DNA from: Monosporascus cannonballus
Lineage: Eukaryota > Ascomycota > Sordariomycetes > Xylariales
Assembly: GCA_004154925.1 (NCBI GenBank)
Contig: QJNS01000452.1
Location: forward strand, 1 to 32,190
Direction of reading: 5' to 3'
Length of the DNA: 32,190 nucleotides
Shown: piece by piece, positions 24,239 to 32,190 of the stretch
Layout: each line of letters starts with the position of its first letter
How positions within the stretch are numbered: the first letter of the stretch is position 1
Translations under genes and position numbers: made by a program
Notes under the pieces: generated by a model
What the model saw: only the letters and a program-made list of their open reading frames with translations
Told to the model about the DNA's origin: nothing
Database searches by the model: none

Positions 24239-24481
24239 TGCGTGCATACGTACGTACAGACACGCCCACACGCTAAATAGTTTATCTTGTACATAAGTAC
24301 GCGTGTATGGATTGAGGGGGGACGGATATACGACGTCACGCCCGATGGTCCTGGTGCCCCGGGTCGCGCTGGCGCGTACGTGCGGGAGTCGTCGGGAGCC
24401 TCTGCCCTGACCAATGCATGCTTGCCGGGTCGGTGGACGGGGCCGCGCCTCTTCACGTACGCACATGCATACATACGTACA
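24239..24481. repeat. Two alternating purine-pyrimidine tracts around a GC-rich core
   Basis: Positions 24239-24258 (20 nt) and 24454-24481 (28 nt) alternate purine and pyrimidine without a break, built from GCATACGTACGTACA- and ACATGCATACATACGTAC-like sequence. A shorter 13-nt alternation (GCGCGTACGTGCG) lies between them near 24371. The GC-rich stretch between gives open frames on both strands, but none resembles a known protein. Such tracts can adopt Z-DNA under supercoiling. Confidence 0.75.
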
Positions 24482-25780
24482 GCAGGACATCTACGCAAAT
24501 ACTGCCCGGTAGGACGGTGCTTGATTAGGGTCTATTAAAAGCAGTCGCATCTCGTGGGTCCCTGGAGCGTCATCGTGAGAGAAGCTTCAGGGAGTGCAGA
24601 TAAGGCGCTCGTTCCGGAAGAGCGGTTTGTGGGCGTTTAACGGCATTTTTCTGTACTGATAAGCCAGCTGGTGTTACGTGTCACTACCTGTGACAGATCA
24701 TGCATCTCTTCACTACCGCGGCTCGTGGATTTCGTAAGTTCGACTTCTAATGTCCCCGTGGTGTATCGAGCCCCTTACGGCTCCGCAACAGGTCCACACC
24801 GGGTCATATGAAGCGACATCATAGTCATTCCCATCTCTTTCTAGTACACTGTTGCGCTCTGCTCTCTTCTCTCGATACGCGCTTGCCGGTCTAGGGGTCG
24901 TCAATGGTGATGTGGGAAGATAGTGGTGATGATTAACAAAGTAACTTGCCATCTGATTACGGGCGTATGCGAAATCAAGGGGGTAACTGAACGATGCTAT
25001 TGCGAAAAGTGTAGTGGCTTTTCGAACCTCGAGGATGGTCCGAGGTAGACTGAGGCTACCATTCCCCTTGAACCTCGAAAGCAAAACGGGTTGTGCATTC
25101 AAGGTAGTTAGTTCCTTAGAGCCGGAGCCTTTCTATTATGCCTTGGCCGGTTCTCTATTATTCGGCATTGACAATTGGGAGGCCAGTCTACCGCCATTCA
25201 CTTGATAAGGATACCCGTCAAAGGGTAAGTATTCCGAACCTCTATATATGGTCTATGACAAGGGCTCATCCGAAGTGGTCCTTCCACCGTTGGTGTCTTC
25301 GTTTATCCGCCTCGATATACCCCTTAAATAGACTAGTGGCTGTTTTATTATACAACCTCGATTATGAGTTACCTATTGGCCAAGTCAATCGATGCTAGCC
25401 GTCAGCTTAGCAGACCTCTTATTCTTTATCCACCGCTCAGTAATTACGAACTGCTGGCTAAGAGCCGAGGACTAAATGGTGTAAATACGGTTCGTTGTTA
25501 GGGCATGTAACCCGGTGGCTGAAGAAAAGACCTTCAGTTGAGATCAGATGTTTGAGGTTGATAACCGATTCACATCACTATCCGCCCCGGACCGGGGAAT
25601 ATGAAGTTGTGACTAATCTCCGAGTTCTCCCGTCCGGTCACGAAAAAGCCAAGACCAGGTGAACAAACGTAGTGGGCCCGAGAGAGCCTCAGCTACAATT
25701 GCAATTGGCCAGGTTTCTTCCCTCGTAGACACCCTAATGGACAGCTTTAGCAAGCACTCACCTCAGCCAAGAAAAACCAA

Positions 25781-25864
25781 TCTCGATTCGTCTAGTGGTT
25801 AGGATACCTGCTTGTCATTTCCAAAAAGACGCAGGTGGCCGGGGTTCAATTCCCCGATCGAGAG
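25781..25864 (+). tRNA. tRNA-Asp (anticodon GTC) with a 12-nt intron
   Basis: The sequence folds as a cloverleaf. The acceptor stem is TCTCGAT/ATCGAGA with discriminator G. The D-arm is GTCT-AGTGGTTA-GGAT. The anticodon stem is CCTGC (25807-25811)/GCAGG (25831-25835), and the T-arm is CGGGG-TTCAATT-CCCCG. The anticodon GTC is at 25814-25816. A 12-nt insertion (25818-25829) sits one base 3' of the anticodon, the standard place for nuclear tRNA introns, leaving a 72-nt mature tRNA. The B-box GGTTCAATTCC is at 25843-25853. The D-arm resembles that of eukaryotic tRNA-Glu, but the anticodon and discriminator G indicate Asp. Confidence 0.92.
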
Positions 25865-25871
25865 CTTCTTC

Positions 25872-25888
25872 TTTTCATTTCATTTTTT
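25872..25888 (+). terminator. RNA polymerase III terminator of tRNA-Asp
   Basis: A T4 run (25872-25875) lies 7 nt after the tRNA end and a T6 run at 25883-25888. Runs of four or more T on the non-template strand end Pol III transcription, so the second, longer run is a likely backup. Confidence 0.85.
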
Positions 25889-28277
25889 CCTCTCTCCTGA
25901 GCTTTTGGTTGTCGAGTATTCAAATTGTTTCTCCATTCTGATTTTTAGATGAAATAGAAACTCTCTTACTTGGCGGTCCTATTTGAGTGGCAGCGAGTGA
26001 AAGCGCCGATTAATGTAGCATACGCCGCAACTGGTATTATCGTGAAGAGGTAGGTAAAAGGGGCTAGCTAGCCGTGGTGTTTTATTTGCTCCGCAAATTG
26101 GTTTGATTTGTTCGGCTTGATCCGTTCGCTATACGGGAACATCTATGGGGATATATTGTCCGCGGACCGCAGTGGCCATTGTGAAGGTTCATATCGTGAT
26201 TGACGGGCTTGTAGAGAGCCCGGTCCCGGCTTGGGTAAGCGAGAGTCGAGTGGTTCCGGACGGCAAAACTATTCGGGGATCAATGTGGAGCGGCATCGTG
26301 TAGGTTGCTTCCGGCTGTATCCCTTAGCGAATTCATCCCAAGCGTATATTCTTGCTGCCCTGTTTTGGCTAGGAAATATAGGAGTGAGGTGTTGCTTTGT
26401 ATAGAAGTGAATGTTGAAATATGTGCATCGATAATCAAGGGGTTTGCCTTTCCGGAAGCCGCAAATGGGGGAGCCCTGTGTGCTAACAAGGCCATCTATA
26501 TCCGCATACCTATTCTCATTACTGTCCCGTTCGCATTAGTCTAAGTGGTTTCCAACGACATAACTGACGGACCTAGCAATAGGGGTTTCATATAAATGAG
26601 TAGAGATGCGATCCGATGCACTCCCTGGCAAGCTAAGGGAATGGTACGGAATACGATGCTGAAGCAACTATTGTGGTGTTAAATCATGATCGACACAAGC
26701 TTTCTCTACACCGAGGCTTCTCAAATAGCACTTCGCCATCATAGGCCGGAGCTCCATGGCTACTTCTGCCCCAAGCGAATTGGGAGCTGGCCTCTAGTTA
26801 GGGATAAAATGTAGGAATGGTTCGTTGGGAGTCTCTTTTTTACGCATGGTCTTTAGCGGACACCATATGCGTGAATGGGACGGGACTTTGGGGCCTAAAT
26901 GCCCAAGGAGATTTTTAAACCGATCGGCGGTGGTGAGGTAAAGGACTTAAGATAAACAAGCATAAACCACCGACTATAGTTCAACCCGAAATGACTTACC
27001 CGTCAGGTACCTTCGGATGTCAATAACGCCACGTAGTAAGGCCTCTTTAAGGAAGCTTGTTAGTTTAAGATGAACCTATTGCTAGTACACAGATGATGCA
27101 ACGATTTTCAAGTAGATATCTACTGGTCCTAGGAAAGTCTAGGAGAAGTACGGTCATCTATCAACTAGACGGCCCGGAGAGCGGAGATGTATTCATCATC
27201 TTTAGGAACATTAACAGGATGAAGTTTAACTCTAATGGCTGGCTATATGATATTACACACGCCTGCAGGAAGGTGTCTCAGGATAATTGACCATGGCATA
27301 ACCGTTTGTCTAAATAAATCCCAGGGAGTAAGCGGTCTGGGAGCTTGTAGCTGCGTACCGCGTCTTGCGTGTTTAATTCACTGCTCGGAGATGCCTCTCT
27401 TGGAAAGATGGTACGGCCAGCCTTCGGGTCCATAGAGACGCAGGTGGTTGCAGCCATGCCATCTGTTGTATATCAGGGCTTATTGTCGGATACATGTCCC
27501 TGCCGGCCAAAGACTGCAGCCAGTATATTTAGTCGGCTGTGGCTCGAAGATCTACAAGGCCTATTGTCACACTTACTAAAGAGCAGGTGCACAGCTCTTA
27601 AGGATATATTGACTTGTTCGGAAGCTAGGAAGCGTTGATCCCACTTGTTGTGGGTGATCCACTGATATATGGCTTTTGGGCTCCGATATTGCTGCCCAAC
27701 AAAAAAAGGGGGGGCCCTTTTCTACGACACCTATGAATCTACATATTTTGGATTTCCATCGGGAGTGCAAGACGGATATTTAATTGTATATCTCTATCTC
27801 CCAATACGGGCTTTTCATTCGGGGGCTGATCCCGATACCGTGGGCTCCAATGTTAGCCTCACCTTGCCCTAGTAAACAAGACTACCGGATGGCCATCCGT
27901 CGCAGAACGTAGCTCCTGTACAAGTATATCCACGAAAATTTGAATAATGACGTCTGGGTATTTGTCAGGCCGAATATATAACCCGGTCTGCAAATGTCTC
28001 GAGTTGGGGCTGCACTCGTAGCCAAATGTCGTATCGTACGACATACCGTTCTTCGTCCGAAGGCACAGCCACCTTTCGTATGCTACAACATGTTACTAGA
28101 GATTCTGTTTTTAGGCTTTAGGGCATGTGAAGCACCACCAAAGAAGCAAGCTATGATGCTCCTAACAGGAAGCAATGTCCCTATAACTGGCTTTACCCCT
28201 TTCCCCGTTGTTTCCCCCTGAGCTCGTCTTCCACAAAAGCAAATCGGTCACGGAACTATTTTCTATACCGGTTTACA
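25889..28277. other. Intergenic region, no supported gene
   Basis: This 2.4-kb stretch lies between the tRNA and the membrane-protein pseudogene. Plus-strand open frames of 60-90 codons (for example 27093-27290, 27369-27638 and 27669-27872) follow each other closely in different frames. They could be debris of an older gene, but I recognise no domain in any of them and found no splice pattern that joins them. Confidence 0.5.
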
Positions 28278-31002
28278 ATGAATTTAACCGATTGGCGTGA
28301 TTTCTCGTCCGCGGACATCAATGATGTACGGTCAAACGTCTCAGCTATCTGCCCGCTTGATGGTGACGAAGGCGTTCACATTGAATTAAGCAGCTTACCG
28401 TCTACTAGCCAAGAAGCAGGTCCTCCCATCGGACGACGCATGTCCCACGGTTGACGACTAAGATACCTAAGTAGGAGAACTATCTTGGCGTTCAATATGC
28501 TTTTCGTCATAACTGTCTTAGTCCTTGGGCTCCTCTCAGTCGTATCTTGGCATTTCAAGGGGCTCGACCATGCATATGGGGGAGCTATTCTACTTATGGA
28601 CACTTATTCCAGCGACTTGCAAATCGCAAAGACGCCTTATCTGCCAGCTAAGCACATCTATCAACTTCCTGTAAATAGGAGTCACTGTTACACTTGGCGT
28701 TTGGACGAGAACGAAGCATCAAGCCTGCCTTTACATGACCTGGATCGTCCTCGGACGGCTACATCAACCACACTCAGTCTTTAGAGAACAACGTCATGAC
28801 AGTACTCGTACAGTATTGCTGGATTACTCCAATGTGTGGGTTCCAAAGGCCGCCGTCGCAGCCATCAAGAGCAAGCACTACTTAGTGGTATCCCCGACCA
28901 TGATATTGTCAGACCTAACAACGCCAGTCAGCCCTAGCGGAGATTACTTTATGGCCCCCTGGTACCTTTTCCTCTCAGCCACAGCTGTATTTACGCATAT
29001 AAAAGGAGGGTTCGCTACCCTCACCTTCTATCTAGGACCTTCCAGCGGTCAAGAAACCTGTCAATACACTTTTCTTCAGTTATATGCTTCAGTGTGTGAT
29101 GTCAGGGTCTCATGGATATCCAATATTCTTACGTTACAGATCGTCCTCACAGCCGGCCTCTTCTCTACCACTCTTATTACATTTCAGCGGGATGATCTGC
29201 CTATCCAGCCACAGAGCTATCCTCAGGAGAATTAAGTAGCTATCCGATGTTTGGCTTGCGTCCCTGGTGGGCACGAAAATATTCTGGGGTCTAAATATGC
29301 CTCGGCCGAGCTACCTACTTCCTCCTGTGGCCATTCAGAGCTTCGGTGTTGACAAGTCGCTCGCTTGCGGATCCAACTTCACTTCCTTGACGTCCAACAT
29401 GGAAGAGCAGCCAATTCCCTAACCTATAAATTTCCTGCTTCAAACATCAGTCGATGGGTGTCCAAGGAAAGCACCACGTTGGTTAGTTCAGTGACTGTGG
29501 CGTCTTTGTGATTACCGTAAAGTCGATTTTGAATTTATTACCTACGGGGATAACATCTCCTCAAAGCACCAGTTCATATATGACTGGAAGGAATCTTCCG
29601 AGGATAATAACGTTCCACATCCCTTCTTCATGGCTCTTGTTGTGGCTCTTGCTGACGATAAGGATCAACTTCATATCCCTACCGTCTGCTCCGCTCAACT
29701 AGTATGCTGTGTACAACAAGATTCACCGCTAGTTGCTTTGATGTCACCAGAGACGGATCTGTGACGCCTACCGTACTCTCCGAAACCCCTCAAACAAACC
29801 TCTCGGTGGGAGATGGTTTGATATAATTATAAGGACATTGCCAATGTGGGATACCACCTTCCCGGTCAAGATTACCGGTACACAGACTGCATAAACTGCC
29901 ATAATTGATCACGACTTTAGCGACAATGATAACGAATTCGTCAGCGCTTTTGTTTTCGTAAAAGGGATGAGACTCATGGCAGACAGGAGACCGACTGTCT
30001 CTGGTCTAATGAACGCTTCAGTCTCGTCAGGGGTCATGAGGATCTACCATGAAAATTACGGGCCGCTTGTTGCTCATTATCATCTACGTAATGAGACTCA
30101 GGGGGCGACCACAACCACGGGCTCGGTTAGGCAAATTCGTAGCCGCATTATGGTCTAGACTTTAGCTTCTCAGGACATGCTTGGCGTGTTCTGTGTGATA
30201 ATCATCGGCATCTTACTAATTCTCCAAGAAGCCGCCCCTAAAGGATGGATCCATTCCGCGCAAACCACGAATGCCGGCCGACATGGCGGCGCTGCTTTCG
30301 AAGTCACCGGAATTAGAGATCAGACCAACCCAGCCACCAATGCCCGACCAACGTTCCACCACCCTTCCTCCCCTTGAAGCCAACGCACGGACATCACGGT
30401 CTTCTTGCCGCTGACGTTGCCGCATTAGAATATTCCCCCGTAGGGTTCTTCGAGTCACTGGTTATTTCTCGCTACGGCACCCCTTGGGAGTGGTTAGCGA
30501 ACGGGACTCGCAAAGCCGACATGGTCGCCGCGATCAAGCGCCAGCACAGCATCGCGCACAGACGATCAGCGGCGGCGTTAGCATACGCCGGCGGTTCAAC
30601 GAGAGGGACACGGATCCCTCGTTCGCCGAGCAGGGCTCTCCCCTACGGCCTCCGGACATAAACGTCGAAATTCGATACGGCTCCCGTCGCGTCATCCAGA
30701 ACCCTATGCCAACGTACATATTAGTGGCGTTGCTCTCTGGCGCCTTGGTTCTCCACATCTTCGTGATATGGTCTTCCGAGAGGTCGGGATACCGTTGTGT
30801 CGTACGCAAGGCGTCCGGTAGCATCGCAGCCGTTGCGAGTCTATGGGCGGACTCGACGATCCTGCGCTCCATGCCCGAATAGTGCCAGTGGATGACCGAG
30901 AAGGGGGTAGAGGCACACTTGGACAACGAAAAATTCCTCCTTGGGTCGTTCAAGGGCCCCCCAAACCATGCCCCATCAAGAGGGTACACAACCGGTAGTT
31001 GA
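28278..31002 (+). pseudogene. Broken DUF3433-family membrane protein gene
   Basis: The pieces resemble fungal DUF3433 proteins, large plasma-membrane-type proteins of unknown function with two copies of a helix-loop-helix module. In order: a plausible start ATG at 28278, and a cytosolic leader interrupted by TGA at 28452-28454, where relatives usually have Trp. Then come RYLSRRTILAF and a first membrane helix (about 28488-28560), and a frame change near 28675-28681 before VTVTLGVWTR. LLDYSNVWVPKAAVAAIKSK leads to a helix ending GLFSTTLITFQRDDLPIQ and a stop at 29233. RPTVSGLMNASVSSGVMRIY lies in 29967-30158 with a TAG, followed in the same frame by helix MLGVFCVIIIGILLIL (30177 on). FFESLVISRYGTP occurs near 30446-30484. 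A further frame change near 30560-30575 precedes YGSRRVIQNPMPTYILVALL and SGSIAAVASLWADSTIL, then a TAG (30880) and QWMTEKGVEAHL to 31002. No intron arrangement I tried repairs all of these breaks. Parts of the second module seem missing. I infer a decayed gene; assembly errors are the alternative. Confidence 0.7.
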
Positions 31003-31182
31003 GGAGAGGTTAGAGTTGATCTACGGGGTATATCTAAAATACTACGGTTTCTTTCAGCTCATCCACCTCATCTCTATTTCGAAGAGGAATTTCTCAGGGG
31101 CCTGCGTGCCAGCCGGCCAACCCGCATCAGCGCCTTCAGCAAATCAAAGAAATCAAAGAACGATATGTTATTTTCTGTTAAG

Positions 31183-31200
31183 TAATAAATAAATAAATAA
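31183..31200. repeat. (TAAA)n microsatellite
   Basis: Four TAAA/AATA units in tandem lie 180 bp downstream of the last readable codon of the DUF3433-type pseudogene. AATAAA-like sequence at this place could once have served as its polyadenylation signal. Confidence 0.8.
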
Positions 31201-31606
31201 GGTTACCCTGTTGTTGTTATCGACATAAAAGTGTTGCATGAAGTTCTGCAATGGGCTGTGTGTGATGTATTTTAATGGAATGGTGCAAAAGTGGCATGCC
31301 GTAGGAGGTCTTACTCCATGGGACGAATTAGTGGATCATGTTCCTACAACATGAAGCTTTCCGGATATGAGACTATGTATTCTTTCATGGACTTCCCTGG
31401 CGATGTTCTCCTATCCGGCGCTAAATGGACTTAATGCAGCCCAAAGGAGTTAAGGCATTCAAACCCCGCCACCCTGCATATCGATCCGGTGGCTCCGGTA
31501 AGCGACTTGCAGCCCGTCATCTTCAGCCGGTATGCAAGGCTGGTGTTCTGGAGTCTGAATAATTGATGTCATCTGGTGGTTAGTGTGGAAGGGCTCACTA
31601 GAAAAA

Positions 31607-31619
31607 ATATATATATATA
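31607..31619. repeat. (AT)n microsatellite
   Basis: A pure AT dinucleotide run of 13 nt follows directly on an A6 run. It is a simple repeat with no sign of function. Confidence 0.85.
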
Positions 31620-31877
31620 CGTTGGTAACATGGCGAGACTCAAGCCTGGTAAAATCAAACCCAGCGAGCATTATATCTACCCGCATCGTCAGCCTCCATC
31701 CAGTCTTGAGTGTTGTTCAGACTGATTGACTCTCGTTCATCCGACCTTGATCCCTTGTTAAGCCACCCGAAACGTGCCCTTGAGGCCGAAGATAGCGAGC
31801 ACCTCATAATGGATGCCCCAAACACCAAGCCCTATCATCTGCCTTCGGATGCAGTTTGGTTCAGTAGGTAATCTGCC

Positions 31878-32093
31878 CTACCCTTCGTTCAAACAGTCCC
31901 TAACACCATACTCAGTCTCCTCGGGCGCGCAGCGCACGGGCTGCCCGTCGAGCGTGGCCGCCAGGATGCCGCCGATCCAGTACGTCGAAGGGTTGACCCA
32001 GCACATCCAGTGCCTCCAGAAGCTCGGCAGCGACGCGTAGGGCCGGACGACGCCGTTGAAGAGGCCGAGCATGACGAAGAAGAACGGGAGGAC
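31878..32093 (-). CDS. PDR-type ABC transporter, C-terminal exon (partial)
   Basis: The minus-strand frame reads VLPFFFVMLGLFNGVVRPYA followed by SLPSFWRHWMCWVNPSTYWI, GGILAATLDGQ and CAPEETE. This is the last-but-one membrane region and adjoining extracellular loop of fungal pleiotropic-drug-resistance (ABCG) exporters, which pump drugs or metabolites through the plasma membrane. The exon opens after an acceptor CAG (32096-32094) with a TTAAC-like branch site upstream. The preceding intron runs into the poly-G window edge, so the nucleotide-binding domains and other helices lie outside. After CAPEETE (31911) the likeness stops abruptly. The frame ends at 31878, and the usual cysteine-rich loop and final helix are not recognisable. 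A donor (GTATGG) sits at 31911-31906, so either a small last exon is missed or the gene is truncated. The exon is GC-rich, unlike its surroundings. Confidence 0.75.
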   Translation of the reverse strand, partial: VLPFFFVMLGLFNGVVRPYASLPSFWRHWMCWVNPSTYWIGGILAATLDGQPVRCAPEETEYGVRDCLNEG

Positions 32094-32167
32094 CTGTTTG
32101 TTGCGCAGTTGCGTTAATAAGCTTTATTCATTTTTTTAATCTCCGGGATTTACCGAAGTACGAGTCC

Positions 32168-32190
32168 GGGGGGGGGGGGGGTGGGGGGGG
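32168..32190. repeat. Poly-G tract at the right edge
   Basis: The window ends in 23 bases that are all G except T at 32182. It falls inside the intron before the ABC-transporter exon and mirrors the poly-C at the left edge. Confidence 0.9.

Larger units (their letters stand above)
21656..25780. other. Intergenic region between rsc7 and tRNA-Asp
   Basis: No supported protein-coding gene is visible in this 4.1-kb stretch. The first part should contain the rsc7 3' UTR. The region 22781-23150 is T-rich on the plus strand and gives two overlapping hydrophobic frames (90 and 119 codons), which I take to be a compositional effect. Notable structures are the palindrome at 23973-23995 and the alternating purine-pyrimidine tracts at 24239-24258 and 24454-24481, described separately. 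Confidence 0.55.
31003..31877. other. Region between two converging broken genes
   Basis: The plus-strand pseudogene and the minus-strand transporter exon point towards each other across this 0.9 kb. It contains a 10-bp direct repeat (AAATCAAAGA twice, about 31141-31160), a (TAAA)n tract and an (AT)n tract. On the minus strand a short frame (31838-31756) reads MIGLGVWGIHYEVLAIFGLK and then ends. It could be a last transporter exon, but the match is too weak to call. Confidence 0.5.

Noticed and set aside
24100..24540. Frames open on both strands in a GC-rich block
   Set aside because: Composition effect around the alternating ACGTAC tracts. The translations are Pro/Arg/Gly-rich without domains.
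27093..28221. Series of 60-90 codon plus-strand frames as a possible multi-exon gene
   Set aside because: I could not join them with consistent splice sites and recognised no domain, so they are noted only as possible debris.
21656..32190. Biosynthetic gene cluster around the ABC transporter
   Set aside because: No synthase, oxidase or cluster regulator is visible. The only neighbours are a tRNA and a broken membrane-protein gene.

Overview
The window looks like a chromosomal segment from a filamentous ascomycete (Pezizomycotina, probably Sordariomycetes). The evidence is three intact nuclear housekeeping genes with fungal protein signatures, short introns (51-87 nt) with GTaaGT/GTgaGT-type donors and CTAAC/CTGAC-like branch sites, a tRNA with a 12-nt intron, and repeated TAGGTACC-type motifs, which I associate from memory with Sordariomycete intergenic DNA. 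The first 36 bases are almost pure C and the last 23 almost pure G. This suggests the window is a whole contig whose two ends carry outward-facing poly-G sequence, possibly an assembly artefact.

Left part (1-8350): sld3 on the plus strand (five exons, about 996 aa; replication-initiation factor) and dis3/rrp44 on the minus strand (two exons, 987 aa; exosome nuclease) are convergent, with about 0.9 kb between their stop codons. The last 600-750 bp of each gene is much richer in G+C than the rest of that gene. Two MluI-cell-cycle-box-like sites lie about 190-220 bp upstream of the sld3 start, which would suit a G1/S-regulated replication gene.

Middle (8351-18933): about 10.6 kb separates the divergently transcribed dis3 and rsc7. 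I find no convincing protein-coding gene there. The last 2.5 kb is rich in pyrimidine on the plus strand and probably holds the promoter and leader of rsc7. rsc7 (18934-21655, three exons, 662 aa) encodes a Rsc7/Swp82-family subunit of RSC/SWI-SNF chromatin remodellers. Its first intron is unusually long, about 540 nt.

Right part (21656-32190): gene-poor DNA holds a tRNA-Asp(GTC) gene, a 23-bp near-perfect palindrome, and two long perfectly alternating purine-pyrimidine tracts. From 28278 to 31002 lies a broken DUF3433-type multi-pass membrane protein gene, with in-frame stops and at least two frame changes. At the far right edge, on the minus strand, is one exon of a PDR-type ABC transporter. 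It is cut off by the contig end and lacks a recognisable C-terminal tail.

The three intact genes act in separate nuclear processes (origin firing, RNA decay, chromatin remodelling) and I see no functional cluster. I did not find a convincing undescribed system. The items most worth a second look are the decayed membrane-protein/transporter region, the alternating purine-pyrimidine tracts and palindrome, the stop-free 63-nt intron in sld3, and the large gene-free interval. Intron boundaries and family assignments come from reading the sequence and remembered family features, with no database search.
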